Translations under genes and position numbers: made by a program
Shown: piece by piece, positions 7,250-12,336 of the stretch
How the letters are laid out: every line of letters starts with the position of its first letter
Position numbering within the stretch: position 1 is the stretch's first letter
The notes under the pieces: model-generated
Seen by the model: the letters and a program-made list of their open reading frames with translations, nothing else
Databases searched by the model: none
What the model was told of the DNA's origin: nothing
NCBI GenBank assembly: GCA_021796055.1
Contig: JAJYOS010000092.1
Location: 1 to 12,336, forward strand
Length of the DNA stretch: 12,336 nt
Direction of reading: 5' to 3'
Origin: Bacteroidota bacterium
GTDB taxonomy: Bacteria > Bacteroidota > Kryptoniia > Kryptoniales > JAKASW01

Positions 7250-8215
7250 TCAGGCAATCGATTTCCGCATAACCGAGAATCGCCTCGTCTCTTTGAATCC
7301 AAATTTCGAGTAGACCCTGGCCGCCGCGTCGTCTGTCCAAAGGACATAAGCATTATGCAGCCCCCTCGCGCGCATACGCTCCAGCGTCCTTCCAAGCAAA
7401 ACCGTGCCTATGCCTTTCCCCTGGTACTTGCCCGCAACGCCAAAAGGGCCGAAGTGGGCTTCCTCAAACTGGCAGTAGCCGATCACTTCGCCGTTCTTAG
7501 AGCCTGGCTCGCCGGTGACAGCTATGAATATTTGATCAGGTTTGAAAATGCCCCTGGCCAAATCCCGCAGGTTCGCGCGCGAAACGCGCACCCAGTCGGC
7601 GGGCATATTGGCCTCCAGAAATTTCATGAACGAAAGAAGATCCTGACGAGTATAAGTCCTCACTTTTATACCACTCTCAATGAGGCGCTCCTCTTTCTCT
7701 TCCAGCTCGCGCGTCACCTTGAAAAGGGCGAGAGGCGCATCCATACTGAGCGGCCGGTAGGTTTCCTCGAAACCTTGTTTCTTCAAAAATGAAATCGCCG
7801 CAGGATACTCTTTGGAATCAACTCCGGGGACAAAGTATCCCGGCGCGTAGGTGGCGACAAAGCATTCCTTCTTCCCAAGCGCGCGGAACTTATCGAACAG
7901 AGCGGAGAACATTTGCGTCGCCACACCCTTTCCGCGGTACATTTGGTCGACGCCGAACGCGGTGATCCAACAACGTTCGCCTTTCGGATCATGATCCCCA
8001 AGAGGAACGCGGCGCGCGTAAGTGGATACAAGGAAACCGACGATCCGCTGGCCTTCCCTCACGACAAGGAAAGTGTTTTCGTCGAAGTTTTCATCGAGAA
8101 GTACTCGCGACTCCAGAAGATCGACGGTGATCGCATCCAGCGGATTCACCCTGTTCCACAATTCGATCACCGGAGCCAGATCAGAATGTGAAACCGAGGA
8201 TATAGAGATTCCCAT
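7250..8215 (-). CDS. Two-domain (tandem) GNAT N-acetyltransferase A
   Basis: A 321-residue protein with two GNAT folds. Domain 1 (about 1-160) has the acetyl-CoA loop YRGKGVA (93-99) after CWITAFGVDQM. Domain 2 (about 183-320) has YQGKGIG (264-270) after AHFGPFGVAGK, ending in VYSKFGFKETRRFSVM. No membrane or export signal is seen. It is clearly homologous to the protein at 4158-5153 over its whole length (LLDENFD, YAPGYFVPGVDSKEYP against YTPNYFAPGIDLDSYP, HFGPF), so the two-domain form existed before the copies diverged. ATG 8215 is the only good start, although its ribosome site is weak (AAAGA). It is the first gene of the long leftward set; a TTGACA/TAACAT pair about 275 nt upstream is a candidate promoter. 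Acceptor unknown; amino-sugar acetylation is inferred from neighbours only. Confidence 0.85.
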   Translation of the reverse strand: MGISISSVSHSDLAPVIELWNRVNPLDAITVDLLESRVLLDENFDENTFLVVREGQRIVGFLVSTYARRVPLGDHDPKGERCWITAFGVDQMYRGKGVATQMFSALFDKFRALGKKECFVATYAPGYFVPGVDSKEYPAAISFLKKQGFEETYRPLSMDAPLALFKVTRELEEKEERLIESGIKVRTYTRQDLLSFMKFLEANMPADWVRVSRANLRDLARGIFKPDQIFIAVTGEPGSKNGEVIGYCQFEEAHFGPFGVAGKYQGKGIGTVLLGRTLERMRARGLHNAYVLWTDDAAARVYSKFGFKETRRFSVMRKSIA

Positions 8216-8364
8216 GTGTGTCTTTCAATGTCCACCGGGTCTGAAGTTTATGCCTCAAGACCAGCAGAGATGTTAAGAAAATTATCGGATCTGAAATGAA
8301 GGAGGGTAGAATCGCGGGCAAACAACGGCGGGAACAGACTCCAACGTTGTACTTAATATAACAA

Positions 8365-8395
8365 GCCGAAAAGCAGAGCGTCAGACCTTTTCGAC
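8365..8395 (-). terminator. Possible hairpin: terminator or leader structure
   Basis: Minus-strand GTCGAAAAG (8395-8387) and CTTTTCGGC (8373-8365) pair as a 9-bp stem with one G-U, around a 13-nt loop. It is followed by the U-containing but imperfect TTGTTATATT. It lies about 160 nt beyond the POT stop codon and downstream of the candidate promoter, so it could end the POT transcript or act as an attenuator in the next leader. The U-tract is weak. Confidence 0.3.
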
Positions 8396-8489
8396 AGGCC
8401 GCGAACACCGCAAACCCTCTTTCGTTAGCTCATCTCCGGAAACGTGCTAGCCAGCTTATGCGCCCCCGGCTGCTTCTTATTACGTTCTG

Positions 8490-8518
8490 ATGTTAGTCAA
8501 CAGTGTAATCATTGTCAA
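8490..8518 (-). promoter_or_regulatory. Candidate sigma-70-type promoter for the amino-sugar gene set
   Basis: On the minus strand TTGACA (8518-8513) is followed after exactly 17 nt by TAACAT (8495-8490), which is 6/6 and 4/6 to the consensus boxes. It points at tandem-GNAT A, leaving a leader of about 275 nt. FCB-group promoters often differ from this consensus, so the call rests on spacing and the perfect -35 box only. Confidence 0.4.
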
Positions 8519-8552
8519 GAAGTTTTTACAAAACTCAACTCCCAAAACGTTG

Positions 8553-10055
8553 TCACGCGCTCGACCTCTTGAGCCTTCCAAGGGAGGATAGCACGATCAA
8601 TCCTGCAAGCAACGAAGTCGCGACCAGCAGTAGAAAGAATTGCCAAAGCTGCCACTCCGCGAAGAACCTGCCCACGAAACCCGACAGATAGCTCCCCGTC
8701 GCCTGCGCCGCGAACCACGCACCCATCATGGCCCCCTTCATTTTCGGCGGCGCCACTTTCGATACGAATGACAATCCTATCGGGCTAAGGAACAGCTCGG
8801 CTACCGTTATGAAAAAATATGATCCTATCAACCAGTACGGACTGACGTGAGCGAAGTTCGTGTGCGTGACGGCACTGAATGCTGGAAGACCGAACGAGGC
8901 CACGATCAGGACGATGAAGGAGAGCGCCTCGACGTTTATGCCGATCGCCATCTTCGTCGGCGATGTTGGCTCTTTGGACTTCTTTCCCATGTAACCAAAT
9001 ATCGCAACCAGGATCGGTGTCAGAAAGATTATGAATAGCGGATTGAACACCTGAAAACTCTCCGGAGAAATTAAGTTGCTATCGGGGAAACTGATCACCT
9101 TGAAGGTCATTGTTGCGAGTCCCGCAAGCATGACGAGCGCGCCGATCCATCTCGCTTTCTTCGTCGACGACTTCGACATGGTTATCGAAAATGAAAGAAG
9201 GATCGCAAGAATGGAAAGCAACGACACGGGATCGAAGAGGAGATAAGTGAACCGCCCGACATAAGACGCCGTGTAATCCTTCGCGAAGAGCGTCAGCGTG
9301 TAACCGTTCTGGTAGTATGCCATCCAAAAAAAGATCACGGAGAGAAAAACGATTAGAAGCGAAATTATCCTGTCTTTCTCCACTGCCTTCGTTATCTGGA
9401 TATCCGATGCGACTGGCGCCGTGCGGCTCCCTACGCGATAGTCGGCCATCTTGTGGAATCTCCTGAATGAGAGAAAGATGGTTATGGCGAGAAGCATTCC
9501 GACTGACGCGGCGCCGAATCCCGCGTTGTACGCGTGCGATAGCGAAAGGTGATAGTGGTCCACCATGAAGGATTTGATGGACGAAGCCGCTATCGGGCCG
9601 AGAAAAGCCCCGAGGTTGATTCCCATGTAGAATATGCTGAAGGCGGCATCTTTTAGCGCGGCGTTCGTCTTAGGATAGAGGTTTCCTACAAGCACGTAAA
9701 TGTTTGCTTTGTATAACCCCGTGCCGGAGGATATGACAACCAAGGCGGTAAACAACAGCCACGGCTTGGTCGTCGGTGTCGCGAGCAATGCGTAGCCAAC
9801 TGCCATCGTGCACAGCCCGATCAATATGGTCTTCCCGTATCCAAGAAATCGATCCGCTATCCAGCCTCCGATCAATGGGAGAAAAAAAGTGGTCCCGATA
9901 AATATTCCGTAGACATTTCCGACCGCTGCCTCGCTCCAGTGAAAATTGTCCGTCAGGTAGAGTACGAATATCGAAAGGACGGTATAAAACCCAAATCTCT
10001 CCCACATTTCCGTGAAAAAGAGCACAAACAGGCCCTTTGGATGATCTTTGAACAT
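8553..10055 (-). CDS. POT/PTR2-family proton-dependent oligopeptide transporter
   Basis: A 500-residue polytopic inner-membrane protein of usual POT length. The diagnostic ExxER motif is present in helix 1 as FTEMWERFGFYT (residues 14-25; E16, E19, R20), which couples proton and peptide binding. It is followed by LPLIGGWIADRFLGYGKT, the loop motif of the family, and FYMGINLGAFLGP. Long hydrophobic runs continue to the C-terminus, in keeping with the 14-helix bacterial form. It should import di- or tripeptides with protons. ATG 10055 has GAGG about 12 nt upstream and lies 16 nt after the stop of the beta-lactamase-like gene, so the two are almost certainly co-transcribed. That pairing suggests handling of short, perhaps cell-wall-derived, peptides, but the ligand range cannot be told from sequence. 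Confidence 0.92.
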   Translation of the reverse strand: MFKDHPKGLFVLFFTEMWERFGFYTVLSIFVLYLTDNFHWSEAAVGNVYGIFIGTTFFLPLIGGWIADRFLGYGKTILIGLCTMAVGYALLATPTTKPWLLFTALVVISSGTGLYKANIYVLVGNLYPKTNAALKDAAFSIFYMGINLGAFLGPIAASSIKSFMVDHYHLSLSHAYNAGFGAASVGMLLAITIFLSFRRFHKMADYRVGSRTAPVASDIQITKAVEKDRIISLLIVFLSVIFFWMAYYQNGYTLTLFAKDYTASYVGRFTYLLFDPVSLLSILAILLSFSITMSKSSTKKARWIGALVMLAGLATMTFKVISFPDSNLISPESFQVFNPLFIIFLTPILVAIFGYMGKKSKEPTSPTKMAIGINVEALSFIVLIVASFGLPAFSAVTHTNFAHVSPYWLIGSYFFITVAELFLSPIGLSFVSKVAPPKMKGAMMGAWFAAQATGSYLSGFVGRFFAEWQLWQFFLLLVATSLLAGLIVLSSLGRLKRSSA

Positions 10056-10071
10056 TAGCGCAACCCTCGGT

Positions 10072-10980
10072 TCAGAATTCTTTTTTCACAAAGCTTTTGT
10101 AGATAAGGAGCGATACTTTCGCGATAAACACCTCCGCCCCGTTATCGGTGATCCAGCGCTGGTCTTTGTTGTGTGTCGTGAAAACACAAAGTACATAATT
10201 GGTCCTCGGGGTGTATATGATCGCGCAATCGTTCCGGGTCGCGTTGAGGGCCCCTGTCTTGTGTGCTATCTCGATGGTGTCACGGTAAGTTGGAAGGAAG
10301 CGCGGTATGCTGGTATTGTAGAACTGGTATTCCATCAGCTTTATCATCGCTTCGGAACTCTTCTTACTCACGATCCTTCCTTCGTAAAGCTCTTTCATGA
10401 AAGTCGCGGTTTCGCGCGGTGTGGTAACGCCAATGCCGTACTCTCTCCTGAGCGTAGAATCGGGATAGACGTTTCTGTCGAATATCTTGGCAAGCTCCAT
10501 GGTGTGCTTGAATCCAAGTGACCGTATGAAGTCGGTTACTTTCATAACTCCGCCGACTTCGTCAGTCAGGAGATTCGCGGCCACGTTGTCGCTCATGTTT
10601 ATCATGAGCCATGACAGGTCGCCCAGCGTCAACTTCATGCCATTGTGCATGAAGAGGAGAATGCCGCTCCCTGGCACTTTGTCGGAATCGCGGAGGACAA
10701 CCTGATCGTTCATCGAAAGCCTCCCCTCCTTGATTTCCTGGTACAACTTCGCCAGCACATAAATCTTTATTACGCTTGCTGTTGGGAACATTTTTTCGGC
10801 GTTATAGGAAACCGTATCGCCATTTTGCAGATTGATGGCATAAATGCCGACATCTCCCTTGAAAGCTCTTGCCATGGCGGCCACCGAATCCTGAAGTGTT
10901 TGCCCTTGCACCGACGGCGTCCACGATGCCGCAATCAACGCCAGTATAATTACAGGTAAGAAAAAACGGAACTTCGTCAT
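10072..10980 (-). CDS. Class A beta-lactamase-like serine hydrolase (exported)
   Basis: From ATG 10980 (AAAGGAG 4 nt upstream; a longer frame to 11025 has no such site) the protein has 302 residues. Residues 1-26 are a signal peptide (FFLPVIILALIAASW core), so it should act in the periplasm. Penicillin-recognising motifs are in order and at nearly the standard class A positions: SVIK (S69, K72), SDN (130-132) and KTG (241-243). The fold also fits DD-peptidase-like hydrolases. The omega-loop ExxLN, whose Glu166 drives deacylation in true class A enzymes, is not evident: the aligned stretch reads IFDRN (166-170), with E162 and D168 as the nearest acids. Activity on beta-lactams is therefore uncertain. 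It is the first gene of a pair with the peptide transporter 16 nt downstream, which hints at a role in cell-wall peptide processing as well as, or instead of, drug resistance. Confidence 0.85.
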   Translation of the reverse strand: MTKFRFFLPVIILALIAASWTPSVQGQTLQDSVAAMARAFKGDVGIYAINLQNGDTVSYNAEKMFPTASVIKIYVLAKLYQEIKEGRLSMNDQVVLRDSDKVPGSGILLFMHNGMKLTLGDLSWLMINMSDNVAANLLTDEVGGVMKVTDFIRSLGFKHTMELAKIFDRNVYPDSTLRREYGIGVTTPRETATFMKELYEGRIVSKKSSEAMIKLMEYQFYNTSIPRFLPTYRDTIEIAHKTGALNATRNDCAIIYTPRTNYVLCVFTTHNKDQRWITDNGAEVFIAKVSLLIYKSFVKKEF

Positions 10981-11048
10981 GTCTCTCCTTTGATGTGTCT
11001 GTTTGTTAGCAGCCCTACCAGGCAATCATCGTCTATGGATCCATCTTT

Positions 11049-11076
11049 TATTTATACACGCCTAACGAGAAATCAA
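11049..11076 (-). promoter_or_regulatory. Weak candidate promoter for the beta-lactamase/POT pair
   Basis: Minus-strand TTGATT (11076-11071) is followed after 16 nt by TAAATA (11054-11049), about 70 nt before ATG 10980. Both boxes match the sigma-70 consensus only partly, and AT-rich sequence in an intergenic region can give this by chance. Confidence 0.25.
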
Positions 11077-11101
11077 TTTCCAATTCCGGATTGCTGCCGC
11101 A

Positions 11102-11352
11102 TCACTCGAATGTTCGACTAAGTTCAACATTCCTTCCCACATCTCCAAATTTTATCCCGATTTTCCGATAACGCCACGTCGGATAACGGACCAGCAGATC
11201 ATGGAACACTTCCTCAAAGCGGAAGTTTGTATCGGGAGTCATCATGGAACAGATACGATGCGATTACCGCCTTCCAGGGTAGCTTCATCCTCTAAGAACT
11301 TCACTATACGGTATGGAATTCGGTTTCGGCTTTTTGTTTTACACCGGCTCAT
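11102..11352 (-). pseudogene. Possible frameshifted gene remnant of unknown family
   Basis: Two minus-strand frames abut. The first, from ATG 11352, contains NRIPYRIVKFLEDEATLEGG and ends in NRIVSVP then TGA (11244-11242). The second, from ATG 11245, reads MMTPDTNFRFEEVFHDLLVR, then YPTWRYRKIGIKFGDVGRNV and ELSRTFE, and stops at TGA (11104-11102). They meet at the same few bases, so a single base inserted near 11245 would fuse them into one protein-like chain of about 83 residues. There is no ribosome site at the second ATG. I do not recognise the family, and chance cannot be excluded at this length. Confidence 0.3.
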
Positions 11353-11415
11353 TAGCGCACTCGCTGCAGTTAATCATTCCAATTTTGAGCGATTTTGCGA
11401 TAACTGATGAAAATT

Positions 11416-11467
11416 CTTTCATAAAACCCTTGACTTAGTGGCGCAGAGGGTTCATATTCCATGAAAG
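11416..11467. repeat. Nested inverted repeat
   Basis: CTTTCAT (11416-11422) pairs with ATGAAAG (11461-11467), and inside it AACCC (11425-11429) pairs with GGGTT (11448-11452). An imperfect promoter-like TTGACT (11430-11435) lies in the loop. The arms are short, so this may be a regulator site or coincidence. Confidence 0.25.
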
Positions 11468-11640
11468 TTGATGCACTGTTAAATACACTAAGGAGAAAAA
11501 GATCGCGTAGTTGTTACGGATTTATTCCCTGCCAAATTGACAGCCGTTTTCCATCAGGGGACTAATCATCGCGTTCATTTCTCTCAGGGCATCCTTCCGC
11601 AAAATTGAAATAAAAGTACGACTCATAAGGAGATCGAGTA

Positions 11641-11787
11641 ATGCTTACAGGTCTTCCATCTTCATACGTGGCTTATTTCATTGAGGCCGGTCCAGGGGCT
11701 GTTTCAAGTCTCATTCTCCCGAGCAATCACAAAATGGCAACGAGTCTTTCGCATGCCCTACATCTTATTGGGGCTCTAGCTAACTAA
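11641..11787 (+). CDS. Small 48-residue ORF of unknown function with a strong ribosome site
   Basis: AAGGAG (11627-11632) stands 8 nt before ATG 11641, and an in-frame TAA at 11626-11628 sits within the ribosome site, so this start is independent. The product is mildly hydrophobic, with SSYVAYFIEAGPGAVSSLIL near the start and KMATSLSHALHLIGALAN at the end. The spacing GPxA...LP....ATSLS...HLIG recalls the eleventh-helix region of Spinster-like MFS transporters. A second frame (11810-11899) gives EACSALIFLCLPDLKRAG, like the last helix of such proteins. It may therefore be a decayed transporter end rather than a true small protein. I cannot decide from sequence alone. Confidence 0.3.
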   Translation: MLTGLPSSYVAYFIEAGPGAVSSLILPSNHKMATSLSHALHLIGALAN

Positions 11788-11925
11788 GGCAACTTCAAAA
11801 GTCGGGACTATGCTCACTTACGGCGCAGAGGCGTGTTCTGCACTCATTTTCTTATGTCTTCCGGATCTGAAGAGAGCGGGGACGTTAAGAGAGTGGTGAA
11901 CGCATGCCGGGTCGCTTTCAGAAGT

Positions 11926-11939
11926 ATTCAATATTCAAT
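11926..11939. repeat. Tandem ATTCAAT repeat upstream of the receptor gene
   Basis: Two perfect copies of ATTCAAT lie end to end, followed by TAATTCAT, about 27 nt before the TonB-dependent receptor ATG. The AT-rich block sits immediately before the ribosome site and could be part of a promoter or a regulator site. Confidence 0.25.
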
Positions 11940-11965
11940 TAATTCATAAAGGAGTGCGACAAGAC

Positions 11966-12336
11966 ATGAGGAAAAAGTCTGTTACTAATTTCATGATTCT
12001 GTTGACTATTCTCTTTCTTGCGGGAGGGAGAACCGCCTTTGCAGCAAGTGCAAATATCAGAGGGCACGTATTAGACGCTCAGACCGGCAGCGCGCTTCCG
12101 GGATGCACTGTAATGCTGGTGGGCACAAGTTTAGGAGCCTCATCAGACCTGAACGGCGCATACGCGATAGTAAACGTGCCTCCTGGCTCGTACAAGATTC
12201 GCGCTACCTATGTCGGTTACAGAGACGAGACGAAAAGCATTAGGGTGAAAGAGGGAGAAAAACTCACTATTGACTTCCGCATGGAGTCGGTAGGTATTCA
12301 AGGTAAGACGGTTGTAGTCACCGCGCAGGCCGCCGG
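11966..12336 (+). CDS. TonB-dependent receptor, N-terminal part (runs off the window)
   Basis: The first 123 codons of a gene that continues past the right edge. ATG 11966 has AAAGGAG 11 nt upstream (11948-11954). Residues 1-27 form a signal peptide: MRKKS n-region, FMILLTILFLAGG core, cleavage near AFAA. Residues about 30-108 are a carboxypeptidase-regulatory-like (beta-sandwich) domain: ANIRGHVLDAQTGSALPGCT, SSDLNGAYAIVNVPPGSYKI, ATYVGYRDETKSI. The tail KTVVVTAQAAG is the linker that normally leads into the plug domain of SusC-like or other TonB-dependent outer-membrane receptors. Such proteins bring large ligands, often glycans, across the outer membrane. It is divergent from the rest of the window, so its regulation is probably separate. 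Ligand unknown; the plug and barrel are not visible here, so a different outer-membrane protein with the same leading domain remains possible. Confidence 0.85.
   Translation, partial: MRKKSVTNFMILLTILFLAGGRTAFAASANIRGHVLDAQTGSALPGCTVMLVGTSLGASSDLNGAYAIVNVPPGSYKIRATYVGYRDETKSIRVKEGEKLTIDFRMESVGIQGKTVVVTAQAA

Larger units (their letters stand above)
8216..8552. other. 337-nt intergenic region between POT gene and tandem-GNAT A
   Basis: No credible gene was found here. A 75-codon minus-strand frame (8181-8408) has no ribosome site, has an unstructured Cys-rich start and overlaps the GNAT gene out of frame. The region holds a promoter-like pair (8490-8518) and an inverted repeat (8365-8395), consistent with the boundary between two leftward transcription units. 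Confidence 0.6.
11026..11965. other. 940-nt region between divergent transcription units, no convincing intact gene
   Basis: It separates the leftward beta-lactamase unit from the rightward TonB-dependent receptor. It holds a 48-codon plus-strand ORF with a strong ribosome site (11641-11787). It also holds minus-strand protein-like stretches broken by frame changes (11102-11245, 11242-11352, 11370-11462), a nested inverted repeat (11416-11467), an imperfect direct repeat (about 11433 and 11816) and an AT-rich tandem ATTCAAT (11926-11939) just before the receptor gene. The mix suggests decayed genes and control sites, but none is proven. Confidence 0.5.

Noticed and set aside
7175..7252. Direct repeat CATGGAATCA at 7175-7184 and 7243-7252
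   Set aside because: Only ten bases, two copies, one inside the end of a coding region; too short to call a site.
7106..7792. Plus-strand 228-codon frame across the start of DUF5009 and the end of tandem-GNAT A
   Set aside because: It overlaps two well-supported minus-strand genes and has no motif or ribosome site.
8181..8408. Minus-strand 75-codon frame in the gap before tandem-GNAT A
   Set aside because: No ribosome site, overlaps the GNAT start out of frame, and the product has no recognisable structure.
8521..8536. Small palindrome AGTTTT-TAC-AAAACT just beyond the POT stop codon
   Set aside because: A 6-bp AT-rich stem with a 3-nt loop and no U-run is too weak to be called a terminator.
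11201..11407. Plus-strand 68-codon frame in the divergent region
   Set aside because: No ribosome site and no recognisable features; the opposite strand gives equally protein-like short frames, so there is no support for it.
1..12336. Search by eye for CRISPR repeats, tRNA genes, insertion-sequence ends and transposase or integrase genes
   Set aside because: No regularly spaced repeats, no tRNA-like T-loop sequence in a cloverleaf context, and no mobile-element protein was seen.

Overview
This window reads as chromosomal DNA from a Gram-negative bacterium of moderate GC. The plus-strand gene at the right edge starts like a SusC/TonB-dependent outer-membrane protein (signal peptide plus carboxypeptidase-regulatory-like domain, ending in a VVVTAQAAG-type linker). 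That style is common in the Bacteroidota/Ignavibacteria/Calditrichota (FCB) side of the tree and also in Acidobacteria. Several genes have clear Shine-Dalgarno sequences (GGAGGT, AGGAGG, AAGGAG), which argues against Bacteroidia proper, where they are rare, and fits a deeper FCB lineage such as Ignavibacteria. The taxonomic placement is inference.

Layout: everything from 1 to about 10980 is transcribed leftward (minus strand). In transcription order there is first a two-gene unit: a class A beta-lactamase-like serine hydrolase (10980-10072) and, 16 nt later, a POT-family proton/peptide symporter (10055-8553). After a 337-nt gap with a promoter-like site and a hairpin comes a long, tightly packed set: tandem-GNAT acetyltransferase A (8215-7250), a DUF5009/NagX/HGSNAT-like membrane acetyltransferase (7133-5967), a PIG-L-type deacetylase (5863-5132), tandem-GNAT acetyltransferase B (5153-4158), a sodium:solute symporter (4068-2554), a 55-residue one-helix membrane protein that overlaps the symporter gene (2561-2394), a secreted clan GH-A glycoside-hydrolase-like protein with a C-terminal discoidin/CBM32 domain (2404-476), and the start of a NamZ/DUF1343 exo-muramidase-like gene (396-7). 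That last frame is closed by TGA only nine bases from the window edge.

Taken together, the second set looks like a module for salvaging or remodelling acetylated amino sugars, possibly peptidoglycan-derived: an exo-N-acetylmuramidase-type enzyme, a membrane enzyme of the family that acetylates glucosamine, a deacetylase of the GlcNAc-deacetylase family, two duplicated two-domain GNAT enzymes and a sodium-coupled importer with a small partner. The adjacent peptide importer and penicillin-recognising-fold hydrolase would fit cell-wall peptides. This joint role is inference from families and order.

Region 11026-11965 lies between the divergent transcription units. It holds no convincing intact gene. 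It contains a 48-codon ORF with a very good ribosome site, several protein-like but frame-broken stretches on both strands, and small repeats, so it may be a gene graveyard or a regulatory region. No tRNA, rRNA, CRISPR array, insertion sequence or integrase was seen.
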